This document shows, one piece after another, positions 1 through 5,322 of a DNA stretch of 5,322 nucleotides (the stretch's first letter is position 1; every line of letters begins with the position of its first letter). Source of the DNA: Flavobacterium sp. (GTDB lineage: Bacteria > Bacteroidota > Bacteroidia > Flavobacteriales > Flavobacteriaceae). The position numbers and the translations under genes are program-made. Under the pieces are notes generated by a model that saw nothing but the letters and a program-made list of their open reading frames with translations, did no database searches and was not told where the DNA came from. The stretch is taken from assembly GCA_012032075.1 (NCBI GenBank), contig JAAURU010000278.1, forward strand, positions 1 through 5,322, read 5' to 3'.

Positions 1-46
1 CATTTTTATTAAAATTTTATTGTAAAGGTCATTAATCACCTCATTT

Positions 47-620
47 CTATTTTTTTAATCCTATAATTTCATCTTTTGAATAAATATTAAAATAAAATTG
101 GCCATCATAATTGACCCAATTATCATATTTAATAGAACGACAATAAATATTTTCTTGATTTTTAAGTAAAATATATAATTCTCTTGAATTTTTTATTGAA
201 TCGGATGAAAAGAAAGCTGAATAAACCTCTGAGTCTTTTATTAAATTTTCAAAAGGATTATAAGGAGTAAAATCGAAAGAAGTTCCTTTGCCAGAAGCAT
301 TAATATGTCCACACACTGTATTTACACTTAAATTACTTACTAATGAGTCTTCCTCAATAATATAGATATTATAATCAAAACCACAATCAGCTATTTCAGT
401 AGCTTCATTATTACCTATCCAAGAACTTTTTAATGCTTCAAGTTTTTTTATGTCAGTAATTACGAAAGGTTTTTTGATGGAATCCTTACTTTTTTGACCA
501 TTATAGGATTCATAAAAGAAAAATTTGTATTTCCTTTTGAGTCAAATCATTCAATAACTTTATTTTGACTAAAAAGAATATTAAAACATGTAAACAATAA
601 TATCGATATGTAAATTTCAT
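47..620 (-). pseudogene. Broken gene for a small secreted protein of unknown function
   Basis: On the minus strand one frame is open from 541 down to the TAG at 47-49 (165 codons), but it has no ATG and begins directly after a TGA (542-544). The missing front lies in other frames. An ATG at 618-620 starts MKF..., and with one extra A in the following A-run it would read MKIYISILLFTCFNILFSQ, a typical flavobacterial Sec signal peptide (basic start, hydrophobic core, cleavage after FSQ). That frame continues NKVIE, meets a TGA (547-549), continues FDSKGNTNF, and needs one more base near the T-run at 519-523 to join the long frame. The restored product would be about 191 residues. The mature part is polar and aromatic-rich, with a paired-cysteine region (ADCGFDYNIY ... 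NTVCGHI). I do not recognise the family. A simpler single-frameshift reading joins the 618-620 ATG frame straight to the long frame, but its residues look less natural. Sequencing error at homopolymers is possible. The broken state is fairly sure; the exact lesions are inferred. Confidence 0.65.
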
Positions 621-646
621 GTTTACGGATTTTTTTTAAATATTCT

Positions 647-674
647 TAAATATATTAATTTTAATTGATGCAAA
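647..674 (-). promoter_or_regulatory. Candidate promoter of the broken secreted-protein gene
   Basis: On the minus strand TTTG (674-671) is followed after 16 bases by TATATTTA (654-647). This matches the Bacteroidota -33 (TTTG) and -7 (TAnnTTTG) elements at 4/4 and 7/8 positions. It lies 26 bases before the ATG at 620 and just after the lysA terminator, which is where a promoter for this gene should be. Such AT-rich matches arise easily by chance in this background, so confidence is low. Confidence 0.3.
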
Positions 675-676
675 CA

Positions 677-704
677 AAAATCTCAAGCTTACACTTGAGA
701 TTTT
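677..704 (-). terminator. Rho-independent terminator of lysA
   Basis: A perfect 11-bp stem, AAAATCTCAAG (677-687) with CTTGAGATTTT (694-704), encloses a 6-base loop. It begins 5 bases after the lysA stop codon (710-712). Read on the minus strand the stem ends in TTTT and runs on as TGTTTG, giving the required U-rich tail. It separates lysA from the broken gene at 47-620, so the two are probably not one transcript. Confidence 0.85.
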
Positions 705-709
705 CTTAT

Positions 710-1934
710 TTATACTTTTTCTAAAACATTCAATTCTATTTCTACTTGGTTTCTTAGAATGTCTTCAAAAGTTTCTCTTTGTCTTATTAAATGACCTTTT
801 CCGTTAAGCCATAAAATTTCTGCTGGTTTTACTCTCGAATTATAATTAGATGCCATAGAGAAGCAATAAGCACCAGCATTATGGAAACATAATACATCTT
901 CTTCTTTAATTTCTGTTATTCTTCTATTATTTGCAAATGTATCGGTTTCACAAATATAACCTACAACCGTATAAAAACGCTCTTTTCCTTTAGGATTTGA
1001 AATGTTCTCTATGTGATGCTGAGAGCCATATAACATTGGTCTTATCAAATGATTAAAACCAGAATCAATTCCTGCAAAAACAGTAGAAGTGGTTTGTTTA
1101 ACTACATTTACTTTGGTTAAAAAATAACCTGCTTCACTTACTAAAAATTTACCTGGTTCAAAGACTAAAGTTAACGGTCTTCCATATTCTTTTTCGAATG
1201 CTAAAAAGCGTTTCGTTAATTTTTTACCAAATTCTTCAATATCAGTTTCAATATCTCCTTTTTTGTAAGGTACTTTGAATCCACTTCCAAAATCAATAAA
1301 ATCTAATTCTGTAAAGCTTTTTGCCGTTTCAAACAAAATTTCTGCTAGCATATAAAAATACTTCAATATCTAAAATATCAGAACCTGTATGCATATGAAT
1401 TCCGTTTATATGCATTTTAGTATTGGCAACAATTCTTAAAATATGTGGTAATTGATGAATTGAAATTCCAAATTTACTATCAATATGACCTACAGAAATA
1501 TTTGCATTTCCACCAGCCATTACGTGCGGATTTATTCTAATACAAACTGGAACTGTTGGGTGTTTTGTGCCAAATTGTTCTAAAATGGACAAATTATCAA
1601 TGTTAATTTGAACACCTAAAGCAGCCACTTTTTCTATTTCTTCTAAAGATACACCATTTGGAGTGTACATAATTTGATGAGGCTCAAAACCAGCATGTAA
1701 GCCTAATTGTACTTCTTCAATAGAAACAGTATCTAATTCTGAACCTAAAGACTTTAAAATCTTTAAAATAGAAATATTAGATAAAGCTTTTACAGCATAA
1801 TGAATTTTAAACTGCTCTACTTTTGAAAAAGCACTTGTTAATCTATTATATTGTGATTCTATTTTCTTTGCATCATATACATATAGTGGTGAACCATAGG
1901 TTTCAACTAATTGTAGTAAATCTTGACTTTTCAT
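710..1934 (-). pseudogene. lysA: Diaminopimelate decarboxylase, frameshifted
   Basis: LysA is the PLP enzyme that decarboxylates meso-diaminopimelate to L-lysine, the last step of lysine synthesis, in the cytoplasm. The first part (1934 to 1329) encodes residues 1-197 and then runs off frame into RNFV and a TGA. The second part, in another frame to the TAA at 710-712, supplies the rest. Removing one base at about 1343-1346 restores 407 residues, a normal length. Family motifs are all present in order: YAVKALSN with the PLP lysine (K49), HIDSKFGI (150-157), HMHTGSD (180-186), DFGSGF (214-219), EPGKF (259-263), RPMLYG (298-303), CETD (328-331) and NAGAY (352-356). The ATG at 1932-1934 is preferred to an in-frame TTG at 1953-1955 because it gives the usual LysA beginning. 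No other lesion is visible, so the change is recent or a sequencing error. The split falls inside the TIM barrel, so neither half should be active alone. Confidence 0.93.
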
Positions 1935-1981
1935 TTTTTTAAACTTTTTATGCAAATTAAATACATTTATTCGTTCGATTT

Positions 1982-1989
1982 AAAAAATA
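1982..1989 (-). promoter_or_regulatory. lysA: Candidate -7 box for lysA
   Basis: Minus-strand TATTTTTT (1989-1982) matches TAnnTTTG at 7 of 8 positions and lies 47 bases before the lysA ATG, giving an expected leader of about 40 bases. TTG triplets occur upstream, but none has a clearly better spacing than the rest. The leader is too short for a lysine riboswitch. Low confidence because of the AT-rich background. Confidence 0.25.
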
Positions 1990-2000
1990 CAGCCGAATTA

Positions 2001-2032
2001 AACAATAATTAACAATAAGTTATAAATATAAC
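2001..2032. repeat. Small direct and inverted repeats between lysA and sucC
   Basis: AACAATAA occurs at 2001-2008 and again at 2011-2018, one helical turn apart. Immediately after it, GTTATA-AA-TATAAC (2019-2032) is a perfect 6+2+6 inverted repeat. The position between two divergent genes and upstream of both candidate promoters would suit a regulator site. The repeats are short and AT-only apart from a few bases, so chance is a fair explanation. Confidence 0.2.
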
Positions 2033-2103
2033 ATTTTTTATTTTCCCCAATATTTCTAGTATGTTCATATTGCTATTTTAATAACCAAATAATACTAAAA
2101 ATG

Positions 2104-2135
2104 TTAGCCAATTAAAAATTAGTTTCCTATTTTTG
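2104..2135 (+). promoter_or_regulatory. sucC: sucC promoter, Bacteroidota type
   Basis: TATTTTTG at 2128-2135 is a full match to the Bacteroidota -7 element TAnnTTTG. A weak -33 candidate, TTAG (2104-2107), lies 20 bases upstream of it. Transcription would start near 2140, giving a leader of about 30 bases before the ATG at 2170. The leader is A-rich and has no Shine-Dalgarno sequence, as is normal for this phylum. Confidence 0.6.
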
Positions 2136-2169
2136 TGGCACTTTTTAAAAAGAAATAACCCATTATATT

Positions 2170-3366
2170 ATGAATTTACACGAATATCAAGGTAAAGAAA
2201 TATTAGCTAGTTACGGAGTTCGTATTCAGCGTGGTCACGTTGCTAATAATGCTGAAGAAGCTGTAATTAAAGCAAAACAGTTAACAGCTGAAACAGGAAC
2301 AGGTTGGCATGTAATCAAAGCACAAATCCATGCAGGTGGGCGTGGAAAAGGAGGTGGTGTTAAGTTAGCTAAAAATTTAGATCAAGTGGCAGAAATTGCA
2401 GGTCAAATTATTGGTATGGATTTAATTACACCTCAAACTCCTCCTCAGGGGAAAAGAGTTCACAAAGTTTTAGTTGCTGAGGATGTTTATTATCCAGGTG
2501 AAAGTGAAACTTCAGAATTTTATATGTCGGTTTTATTGAATAGAGGTAGAGGTAGAAACATGATTATGTATTCTACTGAAGGAGGAATGGATATTGAAGA
2601 AGTTGCAGAACACACTCCTCATTTAATTTTTACTGAAGAAATTGATCCATCTGTTGGTTTACAAGGTTTTCAAGCAAGAAGAATTGCTTTTAATTTAGGA
2701 CTTTCTGGAAATGCTTTTAAAGAAATGGTGAAATTTGTAGATTCATTATACAAAGCATACATCGGTTCTGATGCTTCAATGTTTGAAATTAATCCAGTTT
2801 TAAAAACCTCTGATGATAAAATTATTGCAGTTGATGCTAAAGTTGATTTAGATGATAACGCTTTATTTCGTCATAAAGATTTAGCAGACTTACGTGATGT
2901 TCGTGAAGAAAATCCAATTGAAGTGGAAGCTAAAGAAGTAGGATTAAATTATGTCGACCTTGACGGAACTGTAGGATGTATGGTAAACGGTGCTGGTCTT
3001 GCAATGGCAACTATGGATTTAATTAAATATGCAGGTTTTGAACCAGCTAACTTCCTTGATGTAGGTGGAACAGCTGATGCTAAACGTGTTGAAACTGCTT
3101 TCCGTATTATTTTAAAAGATCCAGCTGTAAAAGCAATCTTAATTAATATTTTTGGTGGAATTGTACGTTGTGATAGAGTAGCTCAAGGTGTTGTAGATGC
3201 TTATAAAAATATGGGAGATGCAATTAAAGTGCCTATTATAGTACGTTTACAAGGTACAAATGCTGAAATTGCAAAAGAATTAATCGATAATTCTGGTATG
3301 CCAATTTTATCTGCGGTTCAATTTCAAGAAGCAGCGGATCAAGTAAAAGCGGCTTTGTCAAAGTAA
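2170..3366 (+). CDS. sucC: Succinyl-CoA synthetase beta subunit (ADP-forming type)
   Basis: SucC, with the alpha subunit SucD, interconverts succinyl-CoA and succinate while making ATP or GTP in the TCA cycle. The 398-residue product has the usual length and begins with the classic MNLHEYQGKEIL. The N-terminal ATP-grasp domain (about 1-240) carries KAQIHAGGRGKGGGVK (50-65) for nucleotide binding, and EINPV (206-210) and VDAKVDLDDN (221-230) with N208 and D222 as likely Mg2+ ligands. The C-terminal ligase domain shows NGAGLAMATMD (273-283), FLDVGGTAD (295-303) and INIFGGIVRCD (325-335). The phosphohistidine belongs to the alpha subunit, so its absence here is expected. sucD is not next to it: the gene stands alone between its own promoter and a terminator that starts 21 bases after the stop. 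The frame is intact and the identification is very secure. Confidence 0.98.
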   Translation: MNLHEYQGKEILASYGVRIQRGHVANNAEEAVIKAKQLTAETGTGWHVIKAQIHAGGRGKGGGVKLAKNLDQVAEIAGQIIGMDLITPQTPPQGKRVHKVLVAEDVYYPGESETSEFYMSVLLNRGRGRNMIMYSTEGGMDIEEVAEHTPHLIFTEEIDPSVGLQGFQARRIAFNLGLSGNAFKEMVKFVDSLYKAYIGSDASMFEINPVLKTSDDKIIAVDAKVDLDDNALFRHKDLADLRDVREENPIEVEAKEVGLNYVDLDGTVGCMVNGAGLAMATMDLIKYAGFEPANFLDVGGTADAKRVETAFRIILKDPAVKAILINIFGGIVRCDRVAQGVVDAYKNMGDAIKVPIIVRLQGTNAEIAKELIDNSGMPILSAVQFQEAADQVKAALSK

Positions 3367-3387
3367 AAACTTAAAGTAGTATTTTAT

Positions 3388-3419
3388 AAAATGTCTCAAA
3401 TTTAGGTTTGGGACATTTT
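3388..3419. terminator. Terminator shared by sucC and the converging glycosyltransferase gene
   Basis: AAAATGTCTCAAA (3388-3400) pairs with TTTGGGACATTTT (3407-3419) to form a 13-bp stem with one G-U pair and a 6-base loop. In the sucC direction it is followed by a T-rich run (to 3425), so it is a strong terminator there. In the minus direction it starts 4 bases after the glycosyltransferase stop, but the tail (ATAAAATA) is less T-rich and termination may be weaker. The 57-base gap between the two stop codons holds nothing else. Confidence 0.85.
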
Positions 3420-3423
3420 TGTT

Positions 3424-4482
3424 TTAGCTATTATATAATTCTAAATATTCTTTTGCTGCTTTTTCCCAAGAAAAGAAATTTGCTCTAGCTTTTATTTTTT
3501 CCAAATAGAATAGTTTGTTGGTATTAAATGCTTCAAGATTGGTAAACAAAAAGTCTTTCATATAATTAGGGTTAAAGTTTTCCCAATAAAACGCAGCATC
3601 TCCACCTATTTCAGGTAATGAAGTTAAGTTAGATAAAAAAACAGGTTTGTCAAATTTCATTGCTTCAATAGGAGGTAAGCCAAACCCTTCTCTTATTGAT
3701 GGAAATAAAAAAGCGGTACAATTTTGCATATAATATTGTTTGGCTTCATCACTTACTTTTCCTGTTAAAATTACTTTTTCTTCTAGTTTATTTGCTTTAA
3801 TGTAATTTTCAATTTCACGACCGTATTCTTTGTCTTTATTTCCAGAAAGTATCAAAACATAATTTTCAATGTTTTCCATCATTTTTACAATAGATAGAAA
3901 ATTTTTTCGAGGAATAAAATCACCAATAGAATAAAAGAAAGGTTTGTTTAATTCGAAGGAAGGTTTAAAAGTGTTATTTTCTATTTTAGTTTCTGAAGGA
4001 TTTCCATTGTAAATGATATGTTCAGGAACACTAGGAACATCAAAATACTGATGTGTTTGTTTTTTGGCAAATTCAGAAATATAGGTAATAACATCTGCAC
4101 GTTTTAATTTTGCAATGAATTTTTTATTGACTTTGTGATTCATATCTTTAGATACTTCTTCAACAAAATTAACATCATGAACTGTTAAAATGTATTTCTT
4201 AGGTTTAAAAAAAGGTTCCACTTTAGTATTTTGGTTCAAACTATGCCAAACATGGTATTTTTTCTTTTTTCGAAACAAAAAATGACGTTCTAAGCTACTG
4301 TATTTTGAATAATTGAAAGTATTGCCAAATTCTTTTTTTAATATTTCAGGATGTTTTGCATTTAAGGTAATATCTAAAGTTTTTAAATCTAATTTTGAAA
4401 GTGCTTTAATCAATTGATAATTAAAGGTTCCAAGACCACCAGCCTTATTATTAATATTATGTGATTCTAAAAAAACGTTCAT
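3424..4482 (-). CDS. Glycosyltransferase, GT4-like (GT-B fold)
   Basis: This 352-residue protein probably transfers a sugar from a nucleotide-sugar donor to a growing surface glycan at the cytoplasmic face of the inner membrane. It has no signal peptide or clear membrane segment. The N-terminal half carries the glycine-rich loop AGGLGTF (14-20) and TVHDVNF (100-106). The linker region has YSIGDFIPRKNF (184-195), typical of the start of the donor-binding domain. The C-terminal half has LTGKVSD (239-245) and FPSIREGFGLPPIEAM (260-275), which holds the E-x7-E pair (E265, E273) of retaining GT4 enzymes. It ends WEKAAKEYLELY (339-350), a usual finish for the family. The ATG at 4480-4482 is preferred over a TTG twelve codons upstream, because MNVFLESHN begins the first beta strand as expected. 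Donor and acceptor cannot be told from the sequence. The divergent kinase suggests a role in LPS core or related glycan synthesis. Confidence 0.9.
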   Translation of the reverse strand: MNVFLESHNINNKAGGLGTFNYQLIKALSKLDLKTLDITLNAKHPEILKKEFGNTFNYSKYSSLERHFLFRKKKKYHVWHSLNQNTKVEPFFKPKKYILTVHDVNFVEEVSKDMNHKVNKKFIAKLKRADVITYISEFAKKQTHQYFDVPSVPEHIIYNGNPSETKIENNTFKPSFELNKPFFYSIGDFIPRKNFLSIVKMMENIENYVLILSGNKDKEYGREIENYIKANKLEEKVILTGKVSDEAKQYYMQNCTAFLFPSIREGFGLPPIEAMKFDKPVFLSNLTSLPEIGGDAAFYWENFNPNYMKDFLFTNLEAFNTNKLFYLEKIKARANFFSWEKAAKEYLELYNS

Positions 4483-4496
4483 GAAATAAATTTCAG

Positions 4497-4504
4497 TAAA
4501 AATA
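4497..4504 (-). promoter_or_regulatory. Candidate -7 box for the glycosyltransferase gene
   Basis: Minus-strand TATTTTTA (4504-4497) matches TAnnTTTG at 7 of 8 positions, 14 bases before the ATG at 4482. It would give a leader of about ten bases or fewer. No good -33 element is seen at the usual spacing, so this is tentative. Confidence 0.25.
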
Positions 4505-4537
4505 AGATATGTTTCCAAATAATTAATTGGTTATCCT

Positions 4538-4545
4538 TATTTTTG
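4538..4545 (+). promoter_or_regulatory. -7 box of the LPS kinase gene, very close to its start
   Basis: TATTTTTG (4538-4545) fully matches TAnnTTTG and is identical to the sucC box. A weak -33 candidate is TTTC (4512-4515), 22 bases upstream. Transcription should begin around 4550-4554, only a few bases before the ATG at 4555. The box covers the in-frame TTG at 4543-4545, which argues against that TTG as the start codon. Confidence 0.5.
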
Positions 4546-4554
4546 AAAAAAAAG

Positions 4555-5310
4555 ATGTTACGCATTTTTCCAACATACACAAATCTCAAGTCTATTATAA
4601 CTAGTAGTATAGATAACTTTCAGTCACAAGGAACATTATTTGTAGCTGGTAAAAGAAATATAATTAAGTTGTTCAAAGTGGATGAGAATTTAACTTTAAA
4701 CATTAAATCTTTCCGTAAACCAATACTAATTAATCAAATTATCTATAAATATTTTAGAAAATCTAAAGCAAGACGTTCTTATGAATATGCTACAATTCTG
4801 TTAGAAAAAGGTATTGGAACTCCAAAACCTATTGCTTTTAAAGAGAATGCAACATTTATTGGTTTACATGATAGTTACTATGTTTGCGAACATATTAATT
4901 GTGATTTAACTTATAAGGAATTGGTACAAACCAATTATCCAGATGGTGAAACTATTTTACGTCAGTTTATTCATTTTACGTATCAAATGCATAAAAATGG
5001 TATTGAATTTAAAGATCATTCTCCTGGGAATACTTTGATAAAGAGCAATCATGATGGAACTTATCAATTTTATTTGGTAGATCTAAATAGAATGAACTTT
5101 CATACAGAAATGGATTTTGTTACTAGAATGAAAAATCTTTCTCGATTAACACCAAAAAAAGAAATGATTGCTACTATGAGTAATGAATATGCAAAACTTT
5201 CTGGAGAAAATGAAGACTTAGTTTTTTCAACAATGTGGCAATTAACGCAAAATTTTCAAAAGCGTTTTCACAGAAAGAAAAAAATTAAAAAAAGTATAAA
5301 ATTAAAATAA
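4555..5310 (+). CDS. Lipopolysaccharide kinase, Kdo kinase/InaA type
   Basis: The 251-residue product resembles the Kdo/WaaP family of kinase-fold proteins, which use ATP to phosphorylate sugars of the LPS inner core (Kdo in KdkA, heptose in WaaP) at the cytoplasmic side of the inner membrane. Visible kinase features are the likely ATP-binding lysine in NIKSF (K51), a conserved helix YEYATILLEKGIGTPKPIA (76-94) with the candidate salt-bridge glutamate E77, the catalytic loop KDHSPGNTL (153-161) with D154 and N159, and VDLN (175-178) in place of the DFG motif with metal-binding D176. The C terminus is strongly basic (RKKKIKKSIKLK), which may help membrane association. There is no signal peptide. 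ATG 4555 is chosen over TTG 4543 because the latter lies inside the promoter box. It diverges from a glycosyltransferase gene, and its TAA directly abuts another ATG, so it likely leads an operon. Kdo as the substrate is inferred from the family. Confidence 0.85.
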   Translation: MLRIFPTYTNLKSIITSSIDNFQSQGTLFVAGKRNIIKLFKVDENLTLNIKSFRKPILINQIIYKYFRKSKARRSYEYATILLEKGIGTPKPIAFKENATFIGLHDSYYVCEHINCDLTYKELVQTNYPDGETILRQFIHFTYQMHKNGIEFKDHSPGNTLIKSNHDGTYQFYLVDLNRMNFHTEMDFVTRMKNLSRLTPKKEMIATMSNEYAKLSGENEDLVFSTMWQLTQNFQKRFHRKKKIKKSIKLK

Positions 5311-5322
5311 ATGAATGCCATT
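5311..5322 (+). CDS. Probable start of the next gene (partial)
   Basis: An ATG directly follows the kinase TAA (5308-5310) with no spacer and reads MNAI up to the window edge. Zero spacing is typical of co-transcribed, translationally coupled genes, so the next gene probably belongs to the same surface-glycan operon. Four codons are too few to name a product. A second ATG at 5315 in another frame is an alternative start. Confidence 0.4.

Noticed and set aside
1..46. Shine-Dalgarno-like GAGGTGA followed by ATG on the minus strand (MTFTIKF), and an ATG at 1-3 at the edge
   Set aside because: The ORF has seven codons and the phylum does not normally rely on Shine-Dalgarno sequences. The edge ATG has no following sequence to judge.
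47..316. An 89-residue gene starting at the GTG at 314-316
   Set aside because: The same frame stays open for 75 more codons upstream with protein-like sequence, so the GTG is internal to a larger broken gene rather than a true start.
511..620. A separate small ORF from the ATG at 618-620 (MKFTYRYY..., 36 codons)
   Set aside because: It ends where the long frame becomes convincing, and shifting it by one base gives a far better signal peptide. I treat it as the front of the broken gene.
590..626. Inverted repeat GTAAACA / TGTTTAC with a 23-base loop
   Set aside because: It is short, far apart and inside the front of the broken coding region; chance is the simplest explanation.
1329..1366. 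Programmed frameshift joining the two lysA frames, or two separate functional half-genes
   Set aside because: There is no slippery run, structure or rare-codon pause site, LysA is not known to use recoding, and the split lies within the TIM barrel.
1935..1955. TTG start for lysA at 1953-1955
   Set aside because: It adds MHKKFKK, which is not a usual LysA N terminus; the ATG at 1932-1934 gives the expected start.
1935..2169. Lysine riboswitch or attenuator upstream of lysA
   Set aside because: The likely leader is only about 40 bases, with no multi-stem structure or leader peptide rich in lysine.
4483..4518. TTG start for the glycosyltransferase at 4516-4518
   Set aside because: The extra 12 residues precede the first beta strand without purpose and would cover the candidate promoter; the ATG at 4480-4482 fits the family.

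Overview
The window looks like chromosome of an AT-rich Bacteroidota, most likely a member of the Flavobacteriaceae. Three things suggest this. The sucC and lysA proteins have a flavobacterial character. There is no Shine-Dalgarno sequence in front of any start codon I accept. Two upstream regions carry the Bacteroidota -7 promoter box TAnnTTTG. I cannot name a genus.

Layout, left to right. (1) Positions 47-620, minus strand: the remains of a small secreted protein gene of unknown function, whose reading frame is broken in its first third. (2) 677-704: a strong hairpin terminator, followed on the minus strand side by lysA (710-1934), diaminopimelate decarboxylase. lysA keeps all its family motifs but is split by one extra base at about 1343-1346. 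(3) 1935-2169: a divergent intergenic region carrying the promoter of sucC. (4) 2170-3366, plus strand: intact sucC, the beta subunit of succinyl-CoA synthetase, with no sucD beside it. (5) 3388-3419: a hairpin shared by the converging sucC and the next gene. (6) 3424-4482, minus strand: an intact GT4-like glycosyltransferase. (7) 4483-4554: a short divergent promoter region. (8) 4555-5310, plus strand: a Kdo kinase/InaA-type lipopolysaccharide kinase. (9) From 5311: probably the first codons of the next gene, whose ATG directly follows the kinase stop.

Functionally there are two themes. sucC and lysA are core metabolism (TCA cycle and the last step of lysine synthesis). The glycosyltransferase and kinase, transcribed away from each other from a shared 72-base spacer, look like one end of a cell-surface glycan or LPS-core locus that continues to the right of the window. 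The most notable observations are the broken lysA next to a second broken gene, and a kinase promoter placed so close to its ATG that the mRNA should be leaderless or nearly so. I found no CRISPR array, mobile element, RNA gene or convincing novel multi-gene system.
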